64,000 nucleotides of DNA from Seohaeicola saemankumensis (GTDB lineage: Bacteria; Pseudomonadota; Alphaproteobacteria; Rhodobacterales; Rhodobacteraceae). A program made the translations under genes and the position numbers. Every line of letters starts with the position of its first letter. Position 1 is the stretch's first letter. The DNA lies in assembly GCF_021021435.1 (NCBI RefSeq), contig NZ_JAINWI010000014.1, forward strand, positions 186,001 to 250,000, given 5' to 3'. The notes beneath the pieces were generated by a model that saw only the letters and a list, made by a program, of their open reading frames with translations, did not search any database and had not been told where the DNA came from. Below are positions 10,400-19,817 of this stretch, in pieces.

Positions 10400-11050
10400 A
10401 TGGGTGCTGGAAATGTGCGGTTACCCAAGAGGCAAGGTGAAATGCTGGTATTCTGGAAGCAACGTCTGGTTTTTCTTTCGGTGCCCAAGACCGGCACAAC
10501 CGCATGGGAAGAGGCGCTGGCCCCGCATGCCGCGATTGCGGTGCTGGACCCCCCGGAGCTGAAACATGCGCCGCTTTACCGCTATAACCGCTTCTTCCGC
10601 CCGATGTTCGAGAAGGCCTGCAAGACGGACGATATGGAAACTTTGGCTGTCATGCGCGAACCGGTCAGTTGGCTGGGCAGTTGGTACCGTTTCAGGCGCC
10701 GTCCCTTCATGCAGGGCAAGCCAAACGCGACATTCGATGTGAGCTTTGACCAATTTGTCTCCGCCTATCTTGACGACAACCCGCCGGGTTTCGCCAATGT
10801 CGGCAGTCAGGCCACCTTTCTGGAGCCCCGCCCCAACGGCACGGCGGTAGATCATCTTTTCCGCTACGAGAATCAGGATGCCCTGCTGCGGTTTCTTGAA
10901 GAACGGCTGGAAACGAAAATCACTTTGCCACGCAGCAATGTCTCGCCCGAGATGTCGCTGACGCTGTCGCCCGATATTGCACGCCGCCTGCGCAAGAAGC
11001 GCGCCGCGGAATTCACCCTGTATGAGGCCATCCCTGCGCACGGGGTGTAG
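10400..11050 (+). CDS. Sulfotransferase-family-like protein
   Basis: A 216-residue soluble protein. Residues 23-40 hold VFLSVPKTGTTAWEEAL, the 5'-phosphosulfate-binding loop (PKTGTT, 29-34) typical of PAPS sulfotransferases. MREPVSWLGSWYRFR around residue 100 matches the 3'-phosphate-binding R-(D/E)P segment. The acceptor is unknown; in Rhodobacteraceae such genes are often called hypothetical. Start ATG 10400 sits behind a perfect AAGGAGGTG at 10388-10396, which rules out the longer upstream frame. Confidence 0.75.
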   Translation: MGAGNVRLPKRQGEMLVFWKQRLVFLSVPKTGTTAWEEALAPHAAIAVLDPPELKHAPLYRYNRFFRPMFEKACKTDDMETLAVMREPVSWLGSWYRFRRRPFMQGKPNATFDVSFDQFVSAYLDDNPPGFANVGSQATFLEPRPNGTAVDHLFRYENQDALLRFLEERLETKITLPRSNVSPEMSLTLSPDIARRLRKKRAAEFTLYEAIPAHGV

Positions 11051-11070
11051 ATCCCTACCGGACCGGCGGA

Positions 11071-13404
11071 TCAGTGCAGTTGTCCCTTGACGGTTTCGGT
11101 CAGATCATTGAGCGAGAATGGCTTGGGCAGAAAGACGGAATTGGGTATGCGCGCCTGCGCGTCACTGAACGATTCCTCCGCATAGCCCGAAACAAAAACC
11201 ACCCGCACCCCCGGCCGCTGCTTGAGCGCCTCGCGGACCCAACTGGGACCGTCCATGCCGGGCATGATCACATCGGTGACAAAAATATCAATGTTCAGAT
11301 CGGGATCTTCCAATGTCCTGAGCGCCTGCTCGGCCGAATCCGCTTCGATCACGGTATAACCGCGCAGCCGGAGCGCGCGCGAGGCAAAGGCGCGCACGGG
11401 CGCCTCATCCTCGACCAGAAGGACTACCCCGTCCCCGTGGCGGGGCGCACCGACCGGCGGGGAGAGGACGGCAGGTTCTGACAGCGGCAGATTGACCGGA
11501 TCAAGGCCCGGAAACAGAAGTGTAAAGCAGGTTCCCTGCCCAACGACGCTATCGACAAAAATGTATCCGCCGCTTTGCTTGACGATCCCGTAGGCGGTGG
11601 ACAGGCCCAATCCTGTCCCCTCGCCCGTGCGTTTGGTGGTATAGAATGGCTCGAACACCTTTTGCAGCTTGTCCGCTGGTATCCCGTGACCATGATCCGA
11701 CACCTTGACCGAGACATAGGCCCCCTGCGGCAGGGTCACGCGGTCCCGCTCGAGCGGTTCGCGCAGCAACAAGCCCTCGGTCTCGATCCGGATCTTACCA
11801 CCTTGGGGCATGGCATCGCGCGCATTGACCACAAGGTTCATCAAGACCTGTTCAAGCTGGCGTTTGTCGGCGCGAATGGCCTGCTGCACTGGCGCATGAG
11901 TCAATGTGAGGGTGATCTTCTCGCCTACAAGCCGGTTCAGCAGATGAGTCAGGTCCGATAATGTGTCGCGCAGATCCAGAACCTCGGGGCGCAGGGTCTG
12001 CTTGCGCGAGAAGGCCAGAAGCTGGCCGACAAGCGCCGCCGCCCTGTTGGCGTTCTGGTGGATCTGCACCAGATCCCCGAAATCCGGATCGCCTTGGTCA
12101 TGTCGCAATAACAAAAGATCGCAATGCCCTGAAATTGCGGTTAAAAGATTGTTGAAGTCATGCGCCACCCCACCTGCAAGCTCGCCAATGGCCTGCATTT
12201 TCTGGCTTTGAACAAACTGGGCCTCAAGGGTTTTCAGTTCCGTCGCATCGCTGAGCACTGCAACAAGCGCAGGCTGTCCAAGGTCATGTACCTTGTTCAG
12301 CGTCACCTGCACGAAAACCTCGCTATCCGTGCGGCTGAGGCGCAGAAACTCGGAATGCGGCGTGGCGCGCCCTGCGGCGGCTTCGGCCAGCCAATCGCTG
12401 ATCGAACGGCCCAGACCTTCCATCAGATCGGACAACCTGCGCGGTGCAGAATCGTGGATACCCAACAATTCGCGTGCTGGTAGATTCGACGAAAGCACGC
12501 CCCCAGACGGGTCGAGCTTGAGCAGGGGAACCGGCAGCGCGTCAAAGAACCGCCAACCTTCGCTGAGGTCGGTAGAGGCACCGCTTTGCTGGTAGGCCGA
12601 TTGGGACATGGGGAGAAGATAGACCTCGCGCCGACCGGCAAAGGGTTCAGATTCAATCACAAGGCAGGGGGTCTGCCCCTTGGCTGTCCTGATGCGGTGG
12701 ATCTGCCCCTGCCGCAAAGGTAGATCGGCACAAAGCCGATCCAGCGACTTGATGCGCGAACCGATCAGGCGGCTGGCCGCGTCATTCATGGACAGAATGG
12801 CCCCACCCCGCCCTACGGTCAGCATCGACAGATCCATGCCCAGTGCGGTTCGGCCGCAATCGGGGCGCGCGGTGATATCTTCGATCCGCCAGAGAAATCC
12901 TTGCCCGTCCAGCCCTATCACGGCCACCCGCAGATGGCCCATCCGCGTCACCACGTCTTCTGTCGCGGCACCCACGGTGGCGGCCTTTGATTGCAGACGC
13001 TGCACCAGCGATGCGGGATTAGCCAATGTCCAGCGCAGCAAGCCGCAAACCGTCTGCCCGTCACCGGACCCGAACCGCCCTAAGGCGGCCGCGTTCCACG
13101 AACGCACCTCACCTTCAGGGTCGGTGATGAACGATGCGACCGGATCAAGCGCCACAAGGTCGCGGATCACCGACTGTCTTTGTCTGGCGGTCAGTGCTGC
13201 CAGCAGACAGGCTGGCGCGTAAACCAACAGTGCTGCGGCAAGAACGGATGCAGCCGCGGCACAGGCGGCCGACAGGCGCGGGTCAGGCACCAGAAACGCG
13301 GCACTTCCTGCAAGCACAGCGACAATTGCCAGCACCCAAGCGCGGCGCGCTACCCGTCCTGACACCCGCGCGAATGAGCCGCCTACAACCAAAGAACACA
13401 ACAC
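11071..13404 (-). CDS. cckA: Hybrid sensor histidine kinase CckA
   Basis: About 777 residues: two N-terminal membrane helices (about 20-75), PAS-like segments (about 85-180 and 285-390), then the DHp helix with phospho-acceptor His415 in ELAGGVAHDFNNLLTAISGH. An HATPase domain (N/G boxes, 515-635) is followed by a receiver domain with phospho-acceptor Asp711 in FVTDVIMPGMDG. The architecture and the exact H-box are those of CckA, which feeds ChpT and CtrA and in Rhodobacterales controls motility and gene-transfer agents. The start codon is probably GTG or TTG near 13404 and is not certain. Confidence 0.9.
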   Translation of the reverse strand: MLCSLVVGGSFARVSGRVARRAWVLAIVAVLAGSAAFLVPDPRLSAACAAAASVLAAALLVYAPACLLAALTARQRQSVIRDLVALDPVASFITDPEGEVRSWNAAALGRFGSGDGQTVCGLLRWTLANPASLVQRLQSKAATVGAATEDVVTRMGHLRVAVIGLDGQGFLWRIEDITARPDCGRTALGMDLSMLTVGRGGAILSMNDAASRLIGSRIKSLDRLCADLPLRQGQIHRIRTAKGQTPCLVIESEPFAGRREVYLLPMSQSAYQQSGASTDLSEGWRFFDALPVPLLKLDPSGGVLSSNLPARELLGIHDSAPRRLSDLMEGLGRSISDWLAEAAAGRATPHSEFLRLSRTDSEVFVQVTLNKVHDLGQPALVAVLSDATELKTLEAQFVQSQKMQAIGELAGGVAHDFNNLLTAISGHCDLLLLRHDQGDPDFGDLVQIHQNANRAAALVGQLLAFSRKQTLRPEVLDLRDTLSDLTHLLNRLVGEKITLTLTHAPVQQAIRADKRQLEQVLMNLVVNARDAMPQGGKIRIETEGLLLREPLERDRVTLPQGAYVSVKVSDHGHGIPADKLQKVFEPFYTTKRTGEGTGLGLSTAYGIVKQSGGYIFVDSVVGQGTCFTLLFPGLDPVNLPLSEPAVLSPPVGAPRHGDGVVLLVEDEAPVRAFASRALRLRGYTVIEADSAEQALRTLEDPDLNIDIFVTDVIMPGMDGPSWVREALKQRPGVRVVFVSGYAEESFSDAQARIPNSVFLPKPFSLNDLTETVKGQLH

Positions 13405-13570
13405 ACCGGAACCCGTCCTGCGATTCGCCTATGTTCAGGATGGCAGATGAAATCTTAACCGCTGCTTAAAAAACCTTCGGGCCTTCCCAAGAAAACGCAA
13501 ATAGCCAAGGGATACCGGCTGCCGTGAACAGAACCTGAATGCATCAACTTATCAATGCAGGCTTCTGTAT

Positions 13571-14752
13571 TCAAAAGATAGAAATCCCATGCCGCCGGAA
13601 TTGGGCGAGAAAAAATCCATCCCCCGAAAGACCAGGCTCCCAACGCCGAGCAGCAATGCATTCCCATTCGGGAAGGCGCGCCAGAAAGGCCGCCTGCCGC
13701 GCCTCGTTCTCGGCCTCAAGCACAGAGCAGGTCGCATAGGCAAGACAGCCATTCGCAGTCACAAGCGCCGCCGCCTGATCCAAAATAGCGTCCTGAATCC
13801 GGGTCAGTTCCGCCAAACGCTCCGCGGTCAAAGCCCATTTCGCCTCGGGCGCGCGCCGCCATGCGCCCGATCCGCTGCAGGGCGCGTCGCATAGCACCAG
13901 GTCGAAAGGGGCATGATCCGCAAGCTCGGTCGGATCCAATATACCGATCTGCACGCCAGCCCGTTCAGCCCGTGCAGGAAGATCCTTCATACGTGATGCT
14001 TGCAGGTCATGCGCCCAGATCCGCGCCTTGCTGCGCGCGGCCATTGCCAACGCCTTGCCACCACCGCCCGCACAGAAATCCAATATATTTCCGTGCTCTG
14101 GCAGACCAAGCTCATCCATCACAGCCTGACTGGCGCCATCCTGCAACTCGACAAGGCCGGTCAGATAGGCCTGCGTCTGCGCCAGCTTGCGCGCCCCCGT
14201 CCGCACATGCAACGAGGTACTGGAAATCGGGTCGGGTTCCGCCACGACCCCCTCGTCAGCAAGCGCCCTTTGCGCTGTGGCAAGGCTCGCCTTGCGCAGA
14301 TTGACGCGCAACATCGCCGGTCCGCGCGCCTGCAGGGTACGGGCGACGTCCTCGGCCATTTCCCCCAGACTGGCGCGAAACTGCGGCCAGAGCCAGTCGG
14401 GCATATCGCAAGCTTCGGCCCCCGCGTCGGGCATCCGCACCGCCGACAACTCGTCAGGATCAAGCGCCGCGGGCGCGTGGCCCTGTCCGGTAAAGACTGC
14501 ATCAGCGTCGGCCCCTTCGGCACGCAGCAGGCCCAGCATCAAGCCGCGCCCAGTCATGGCCCCGCCCATGGCCGCAGCAGAGCGTTTGCGCCGCAAGGCA
14601 TCGAACACAAGATCGCGCAGTGCCGCACGGTCACCTGACCCGGCAAAACGGCTGCGCCGCGCCCAGCCTGTCAGTGCCTTTTCTGCGGGCGTCCCTTCAA
14701 GGATCTGATCCAGAACCTCGATCGCGGCGGCCACGCGCGCGGCGGGCGTCAC
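13571..14752 (-). CDS. rsmB: RsmB/NOP family 16S rRNA m5C methyltransferase
   Basis: A 393-residue protein. An N-terminal NusB-like helical region (about 1-75, with ALTGWARRSRFAGSGDRAALRDL) is joined to a SAM-dependent core with ILDFCAGGGGKALAMA (SAM binding), VLCDAPCSGSGAWRR (motif IV) and AYATCSVLEAENE carrying the nucleophilic Cys of the C5-cytosine methyltransferases. RsmB methylates C967 in the E. coli 16S rRNA. The paralogues RsmF and NSUN-like proteins are the main alternatives. It lies just downstream of cobF with a small gap. Confidence 0.8.
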   Translation of the reverse strand: MTPAARVAAAIEVLDQILEGTPAEKALTGWARRSRFAGSGDRAALRDLVFDALRRKRSAAAMGGAMTGRGLMLGLLRAEGADADAVFTGQGHAPAALDPDELSAVRMPDAGAEACDMPDWLWPQFRASLGEMAEDVARTLQARGPAMLRVNLRKASLATAQRALADEGVVAEPDPISSTSLHVRTGARKLAQTQAYLTGLVELQDGASQAVMDELGLPEHGNILDFCAGGGGKALAMAARSKARIWAHDLQASRMKDLPARAERAGVQIGILDPTELADHAPFDLVLCDAPCSGSGAWRRAPEAKWALTAERLAELTRIQDAILDQAAALVTANGCLAYATCSVLEAENEARQAAFLARLPEWECIAARRWEPGLSGDGFFLAQFRRHGISIF

Positions 14753-14767
14753 GGGGTCACCGCCGGA

Positions 14768-15556
14768 TTACGGATGATGCGCGGCATTGTCGCCCTCCTT
14801 GATCCTGCGGAGCAGGTAGATATCCATGATCCAGCCGTGTTCGGCCTTGGCACGGGCGCGGGTCTCCTGAATCCGGGCCGCAACTTCAGCCAGCGGACCA
14901 CAGATCAGGATCTGGTTCTGCATCCCGACATAGCCGCCCCACCAGATATGATAGTGGGCCATGTTGAGCGTTGCAAAGGCGCCGCCGCTGTCCAGCATCA
15001 CCACGACAGTATCCGCCGCTGCAGGCCAGCCTGCGTCACGCAACTGCCGTCCTGTCGTGATCACCACAGGCGCGCCCAGATCATTGAGTGGAATCGCATG
15101 CGCGGCACAGAGCACCTGAATCGAGGTCAGACCCGGAATGACATCCAGCGATAGCGGCAGATCGCGCCGCACACGCGCCGCGATCCGCAATGTGCTGTCA
15201 TAGAGCGAGGGATCACCCCAGACCAGAAGTGCGACATGCGGCCCGCCACCCTGATTCAGATGTGCCGCGATCCGGTCGCGCCAGACGTCCGCAATCGCAT
15301 CGTGCCAGTCATTCACACGGGTCAGATAGTCGGGCGTGGCAAGGTCGCGCACGGGCAGGTCGAACCCTTCGATCCGTGTCGCGGGATTGGTGACGCAGCT
15401 TTCGCAGATCGCCTGCCGCAGCCCTGCAAGATCCGACTTGTTATCGCCTTTGAGCGGAATGAGGATCAGATCGGCCATGTTCATGGCTTGCGCTGCTTGT
15501 GCGGTGACGTGATCGGGATTGCCGGTGCCGATACCAATCAGGGATAGCGTGATCAT
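14768..15556 (-). CDS. cobF: Precorrin-6A synthase (deacetylating) CobF
   Basis: A 262-residue member of the tetrapyrrole methylase fold. The SAM site begins LIGIGTGNPDHVT and LLVWGDPSLYDSTLR marks the second conserved loop. CobF methylates C1 of precorrin-5 with loss of the acetate unit and is specific to the aerobic pathway. It is separated from the main cob run by the riboswitch-controlled permease gene and by a strong terminator at 15579-15604, so it probably has its own promoter in the 70-bp gap. It is the one visible corrin-ring enzyme outside the long operon. Confidence 0.92.
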   Translation of the reverse strand: MITLSLIGIGTGNPDHVTAQAAQAMNMADLILIPLKGDNKSDLAGLRQAICESCVTNPATRIEGFDLPVRDLATPDYLTRVNDWHDAIADVWRDRIAAHLNQGGGPHVALLVWGDPSLYDSTLRIAARVRRDLPLSLDVIPGLTSIQVLCAAHAIPLNDLGAPVVITTGRQLRDAGWPAAADTVVVMLDSGGAFATLNMAHYHIWWGGYVGMQNQILICGPLAEVAARIQETRARAKAEHGWIMDIYLLRRIKEGDNAAHHP

Positions 15557-15578
15557 CGTCGCCTCGTCGCAAAGAAAA

Positions 15579-15604
15579 GGCGCGATCCCCTCGGGGACCG
15601 CGCC
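15579..15604 (-). terminator. Rho-independent terminator after the CbiM-like gene
   Basis: On the minus strand a 12-base arm (15593-15604) pairs almost perfectly with 15579-15590 and is followed by TTTTCTTT. It lies 22 bp after the permease stop and before cobF. Confidence 0.8.
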
Positions 15605-15625
15605 ATGTCTGTCAGACTTGTCTGG

Positions 15626-16297
15626 TCAGGACGCGCTGTAAAGGCGCGGTGTGACCAATGCGGGCGGTGTCTTGCCGCGCAGGGCTTTCGCACCTGCAAG
15701 CACGGCCAGATCGGCCAGCGGCTCGAGGATGATGACAGCCATATAAGCAAACGCGAAAGTGCCAACGGGTGCCAGCGCCTCGGTGCCCATGCCGTAGATC
15801 GCCCAGAACGCCACCCAAGCGACAACGCCGCCCTGATAGCAGGCCGACAGCGCCAGAACCTGGCTGTATTTCAGGTCAACATAGGCGGTGTTCGGTGCGA
15901 TGATGCGGCGTGCCATTGCAGTCAGCGCGAAAAGCGGCACCAGCAGCGTGGTCATGTTCATCGCGAATTGCGGCAGGTCGGAAGGCGAGAAGAACATGCC
16001 CTGAATCAGCAGGCCGAGGACCAGACCGATGGCTGATGGCCCCGCGCCGAGAATCAGGAAAAGGGTCGAGCCAAGGATGAAATGCACCTCGGATACGCCA
16101 ACTGGGAAGGTCGGAAGGACCTCGAAAAAGAAGAAGGTCAAAACGGCGGCAAGCACGCTGCGGATCGCCAGCGAAACAGTGCCTCGCTCCATGATAGCGT
16201 GGCGCGCGTACCAAAGGCCAGTGGCACCAGCGGCAGCGGCGGTTGCGTAGCTGAGAGAGATTTTTGCCCCGTCAACGAGGCCCGGTTCGATATGCAT
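15626..16297 (-). CDS. CbiM-like energy-coupling-factor cobalt transporter permease
   Basis: A 223-residue, highly hydrophobic protein with about six membrane segments. The N terminus MHIEPGLVDGAKISLSYATA carries the Met-His-Ile start that in CbiM/NikM ligates the metal, and EVHFILGSTLFLILGAGPSAIG is the conserved central loop. It should import Co2+ for corrin synthesis. No CbiQ/CbiO partner is adjacent; CbtC-type single-component uptake or a distant ECF module is possible. A cobalamin riboswitch directly upstream argues for cobalt over nickel. Confidence 0.8.
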   Translation of the reverse strand: MHIEPGLVDGAKISLSYATAAAAGATGLWYARHAIMERGTVSLAIRSVLAAVLTFFFFEVLPTFPVGVSEVHFILGSTLFLILGAGPSAIGLVLGLLIQGMFFSPSDLPQFAMNMTTLLVPLFALTAMARRIIAPNTAYVDLKYSQVLALSACYQGGVVAWVAFWAIYGMGTEALAPVGTFAFAYMAVIILEPLADLAVLAGAKALRGKTPPALVTPRLYSAS

Positions 16298-16339
16298 AGT
16301 CGTCTCCTTGCCGTCACACCCGACGGCGGATGGGTTACA

Positions 16340-16545
16340 TTTGGCAAGGCCGGTCTCCTGGCTTGCGGGTCGACGCGACCATCCACCTTCCCGGCCCGGT
16401 GAGAGACCAGTGGCATTTCGGATGGCCGCTCTCCGCTGACAGTCGCGGGGGCGGCTGGGGTGGGGGCGCCGCGATTTGGTCCGCCCTTCCCCATTCCCGT
16501 TTCAGCCCCTCGCCTTTCCGGTTCGGAGCACCTTTGCATCTATTC
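16340..16545 (-). promoter_or_regulatory. Cobalamin riboswitch upstream of the CbiM-like gene
   Basis: Reading the minus strand, the order is that of the B12 aptamer. A G+C-rich 5' segment is followed by the GCCACTGG core, then GGGAAGG, and finally the B12 box AGCCAGGAGACCGGCC at 16349-16364. The 3' edge lies about 45 bases from the permease start. Binding of adenosylcobalamin should lower expression of the cobalt permease. Boundaries are approximate to about 15 bases. Confidence 0.9.
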
Positions 16546-16613
16546 TTGTGCGCCTAACTGATCCAGCGGTCAAGCCTGCTTGCGACACATCGACGCCGGA
16601 AAATACCCTGCGG

Positions 16614-17333
16614 TCAGAATTCGGCGAGCGGGCCGTAAAGGATCAGTGCGGGATGATCGCTGCGCGCTTCTGCAAGGCTCGCGGCCAGATCCGCAATCGT
16701 GCTTCGCTGCAGGCGTTGATGCGGATGACCGACCGCTTCGGCCAGCAGTGCAGGCGTCGATGCGGGCAGACCATGGACCACCAGATCGGCGACCAGCGCC
16801 GGAAAGGTCCGTTTGCCCATGAAAACCACGGTTGTCGCCAGCGGATCGGCCAGTGCCGCCCAGTTCAACCCTTCGGGAAGTTGACCGGTCACATCTGCGC
16901 CGGTGATGAACTGCACCCGCCGCGCGGTCAGACGCCGCGTCAAGGGGATACCGGCCGCTGCTGCCGCTGCACAGGCCGAGGGCACGCCAGGAATGATCTC
17001 GTAGGGGATGCCTGCAGCGATCAGGGCGGCGATCTCTTCCTCGAGCCGTCCGAATATACCGCTGTCGCCCGATTTCAACCGCACCACCTTTGCGCCTGTC
17101 ATGGCGTGATCCACCAGCAGGCGACTGACATGGTCCTGCTTGGGCGACGGCCGGCCTGCCCGTTTGCCGACCGCGATCAGATCGGATTGCGGGCCCGCAT
17201 GGGTCAGGATCGGCCCCGAGGACAGGTCATCGAACAGAATGATATCGGCCCCGCCCAGACGGTTTACCGCCTTGAGGGTCAAAAGCTCCGGATCGCCCGG
17301 ACCAGAGGAGACGAAAGAGACAAAGCCGGTCAT
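16614..17333 (-). CDS. cobA: Uroporphyrinogen-III C-methyltransferase CobA
   Basis: A 239-residue SUMT. The N terminus VSFVSSGPGDPELLTLKA is the SAM-binding start, followed by VVRLKSGDSGIFGRLEEE and the PGVPSACAAAAAAGIPLTRR loop. It makes precorrin-2 from uroporphyrinogen III, the entry to cobalamin. The start at ATG 17333 overlaps the cobB stop as ATGA; the longer frame to 17396 is cobB read out of frame. It is the last gene of the long cob run. Confidence 0.93.
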   Translation of the reverse strand: MTGFVSFVSSGPGDPELLTLKAVNRLGGADIILFDDLSSGPILTHAGPQSDLIAVGKRAGRPSPKQDHVSRLLVDHAMTGAKVVRLKSGDSGIFGRLEEEIAALIAAGIPYEIIPGVPSACAAAAAAGIPLTRRLTARRVQFITGADVTGQLPEGLNWAALADPLATTVVFMGKRTFPALVADLVVHGLPASTPALLAEAVGHPHQRLQRSTIADLAASLAEARSDHPALILYGPLAEF

Positions 17334-18676
17334 GCTTGGGGCCCATCCAAAAGGCTTGATTCCGCAATCAGGTGAAAAAACGTGCCGCTGATGCACCCGC
17401 CATCCGCGCCATCGCGGTAAGACCCTGTTTCGGCAACCTCTTGCCCGTTCGCATCGGTCACATGGGCCAAGGGGGTGTCAGGCTGTGACAGGATCGTGGC
17501 ATAGTGGAATTCATGCCCGCGCAAGCCGCGCGCCTGTTCCATCCCCGGCAACGGGCGATGGGGCCGCGCCAGACGGTAGCCCAGATGCATACGCCGCTTG
17601 GCGAAACTGGTTTCCAGCCCCAGAAGCCCCGCCATGCGGTGATGCGTGCCATCGGCAGCGATCAGCCCCTGCCCCAGCGCCATGTAGCCCCCGCATTCCC
17701 CGTGCACCGGCCGCGTCTGCGCGAAGGCGGCCAGCCCTTCGCGGAACCCCGCGCGAGCAGACAGTTGCCCCGCATGCAATTCGGGATAACCTCCCGGCAG
17801 CCAGCAGACGGTGGCCGATGGGTCGGGCGCTTCATCCGCCAGCGGCGAGAATGGCAGAATCGTCGCCCCCTGTGCGCGCCAGTCGGCCAAAAGATGCGGA
17901 TAGATAAAGGAAAACGCTTGGTCCCGCGCCAGTGCGATTCGTTCACCCGGTGCGGGTGTTGCTGTGACCTGCCCCGCTTGACCTTCGGTCATGGAGGCAA
18001 CCGCGCGTATCGCCTCAAGATCGCAATGCGCGGTCACGAAAGCCGCCGCCTCGGTCAGAATAGCCTCTAGCCGTGGCAATTCCTCGGCCTGAACAAGCCC
18101 AAGATGCCGCTCGGGAAGGGTAATCTCGGCCTTGCGCGGCAGCGCACCCAGCACCGTCAGGCCCGCCGCTTCCATGCCGACGCGGATCAGCGCTTCATGA
18201 CGCGGCGATGCAACCTTGTTCAGGATCACGCCCGCCACGTTCAGCCCCTTGCGGAACTGTGCCATGCCATAGGCAACCGCCGCCGCTGTCTGCGCCTGAC
18301 CGGACACATCCAGAACCACAATCACCGGCCAGCCCATCATCGCCGCCACATCGGCGCTGGCACCATTGCCCGCTTCCCCGGCTTGCGCAACCCCGTCGAA
18401 CAGCCCCATAGAGCCTTCCGCGATGACCAGATCGGCGCCGTGCGCTTGCAAGGCAAGATTTTGCAGACGCGCAGCACTCATGGCCCAGCTATCCAGATTG
18501 ACCGATACCCGCCCCGCCGCTGCCGCATGAAACGCTGGATCAATGTAATCCGGCCCGCTTTTGAAGGGTTGCACAATCAGCCCCTGCGCGCGAAAGGCGG
18601 CCAGCAGACCCAGCGTCACCGTCGTCTTGCCGGTGCCCGAGGCGGGCGCGGAAATGAGGATGCCGGGGGGGATCAT
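17330..18676 (-). CDS. cobB: Hydrogenobyrinic acid a,c-diamide synthase CobB
   Basis: A 448-residue glutamine amidotransferase. The N-terminal dethiobiotin-synthetase-like ATPase has [14 protein letters not shown], and [13 protein letters not shown] follows. The C-terminal class I amidotransferase domain has [12 protein letters not shown] with its nucleophilic Cys. It amidates the a and c side chains before cobalt insertion by CobN/CobST. Overlaps: ATGA with cobM upstream and ATGA with cobA downstream, implying translational coupling. Confidence 0.95.
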   Translation of the reverse strand: MIPPGILISAPASGTGKTTVTLGLLAAFRAQGLIVQPFKSGPDYIDPAFHAAAAGRVSVNLDSWAMSAARLQNLALQAHGADLVIAEGSMGLFDGVAQAGEAGNGASADVAAMMGWPVIVVLDVSGQAQTAAAVAYGMAQFRKGLNVAGVILNKVASPRHEALIRVGMEAAGLTVLGALPRKAEITLPERHLGLVQAEELPRLEAILTEAAAFVTAHCDLEAIRAVASMTEGQAGQVTATPAPGERIALARDQAFSFIYPHLLADWRAQGATILPFSPLADEAPDPSATVCWLPGGYPELHAGQLSARAGFREGLAAFAQTRPVHGECGGYMALGQGLIAADGTHHRMAGLLGLETSFAKRRMHLGYRLARPHRPLPGMEQARGLRGHEFHYATILSQPDTPLAHVTDANGQEVAETGSYRDGADGGCISGTFFHLIAESSLLDGPQA

Positions 18677-19452
18677 ACGCTATCCGGAAAACGCGGATTG
18701 GTGCCGACAGGGCGATAGCGGCGATCGTAATCGCCAGCATAGAGCCGGCTCTCGTCAAAATCCTCGGACCCGATAGCATGGCCGACAAGAATCAGCGCTG
18801 TCCGCTCGCCCACACCGATGGCAGGGTCCAGCGTGGCCAGTGTCGCGCGGATCACCCGCTGGTCGGGCCAGCTTGCGCGGAACACCACGGCAACGGGGCA
18901 ATCCGCGCCGTAATAGGGGCTTAACCGCGCGGTCACTTCCTCCAGCAGATGCACCGACAGGTGCAGGGCCAGTGTCGCACCCGTGCGGGCAAAATTCTCG
19001 AGGCTCTCGCCCTCCGGCATCGCTGTGGCCCGGCCCGATGTGCGCGTCAGGATCACCGATTGCGCCACGCCGGGCAGAGTCAGCTCTGCGCCCAGCACCG
19101 CCGCTGCTGCCGCAAAGGATGGCACACCCGGCGTCACGTCATAGGCAATTCCCAGCGCGCGCAGGCGCCGCAACTGTTCGCCCATCGCGGACCAGACCGA
19201 CAGATCACCCGAGTGCAATCGCGCCACATCATGGCCCGCTGTGTCGGCGGCCGCGATCTCGTCCATGATCTCGTCCAGTGACATCGAGGCTGTGTTCACC
19301 ACCCGTGCACCGTCCGGACAATGCGACAGCAGCGCGTCAGGCACCAGACTGCCCGCGTAAAGGCAGACGGGACAGGCCGCGATCAGATCGCGCCCGCGCA
19401 GGGTAATCAGATCCGGTGCGCCGGGGCCTGCGCCGATGAAATGAACCGTCAT
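18673..19452 (-). CDS. cobM: Precorrin-4 C11-methyltransferase CobM
   Basis: A 259-residue tetrapyrrole methylase: [18 protein letters not shown] at the N terminus, [15 protein letters not shown] in the middle, and [29 protein letters not shown], the CobM/CbiF-specific stretch. It methylates C11 of precorrin-4. The start at 19452 overlaps the cobE stop by ATGA. Confidence 0.95.
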   Translation of the reverse strand: MTVHFIGAGPGAPDLITLRGRDLIAACPVCLYAGSLVPDALLSHCPDGARVVNTASMSLDEIMDEIAAADTAGHDVARLHSGDLSVWSAMGEQLRRLRALGIAYDVTPGVPSFAAAAAVLGAELTLPGVAQSVILTRTSGRATAMPEGESLENFARTGATLALHLSVHLLEEVTARLSPYYGADCPVAVVFRASWPDQRVIRATLATLDPAIGVGERTALILVGHAIGSEDFDESRLYAGDYDRRYRPVGTNPRFPDSV

Positions 19453-19817
19453 TCTGCCTCTCCTTCACCAATTGCCACAGCGCAAGTCGCCATACCATCC
19501 GCTGATGCCACCCGCGCCACTACAAGACGCGCGCCGGTTCCCGCCCCGGCCAGCGCCGCCGCTTCTGCCACCGACCCCGTCCCATGCAGCGCCATGATCC
19601 GCGCCGATTGCGTGGGCGTCGCCACCCCATGCACCGTAACAGCCTGCACAGGCAAGCCGCGTTCCGCCGCCAGCGCCCGCAATGCAGGGGCGCAGGCCTT
19701 GGCAGGCAATGTCGCAAGCACCGCAACCGGCCCGCTTTGACCCTCGATCTGCGCCAGCAGGTCACGCAGGCTTTCTATCGTGGCACCTTCACGAAACCCA
19801 AGACCCGCAACTTTCAC
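19449..19817 (-). CDS. cobE: CobE (CbiG C-terminal-domain protein)
   Basis: A small protein of about 122 residues starting [11 protein letters not shown], with [26 protein letters not shown], the CobE/CbiG_C core. In aerobic producers CobE is needed for efficient cobalamin synthesis, but its exact step is unsettled. I chose GTG 19817: it overlaps the cobL stop as GTGA and has GGAG nine bases upstream. ATG 19832, five codons upstream in the same frame, is the alternative. Confidence 0.85.
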   Translation of the reverse strand: MKVAGLGFREGATIESLRDLLAQIEGQSGPVAVLATLPAKACAPALRALAAERGLPVQAVTVHGVATPTQSARIMALHGTGSVAEAAALAGAGTGARLVVARVASADGMATCAVAIGEGEAE

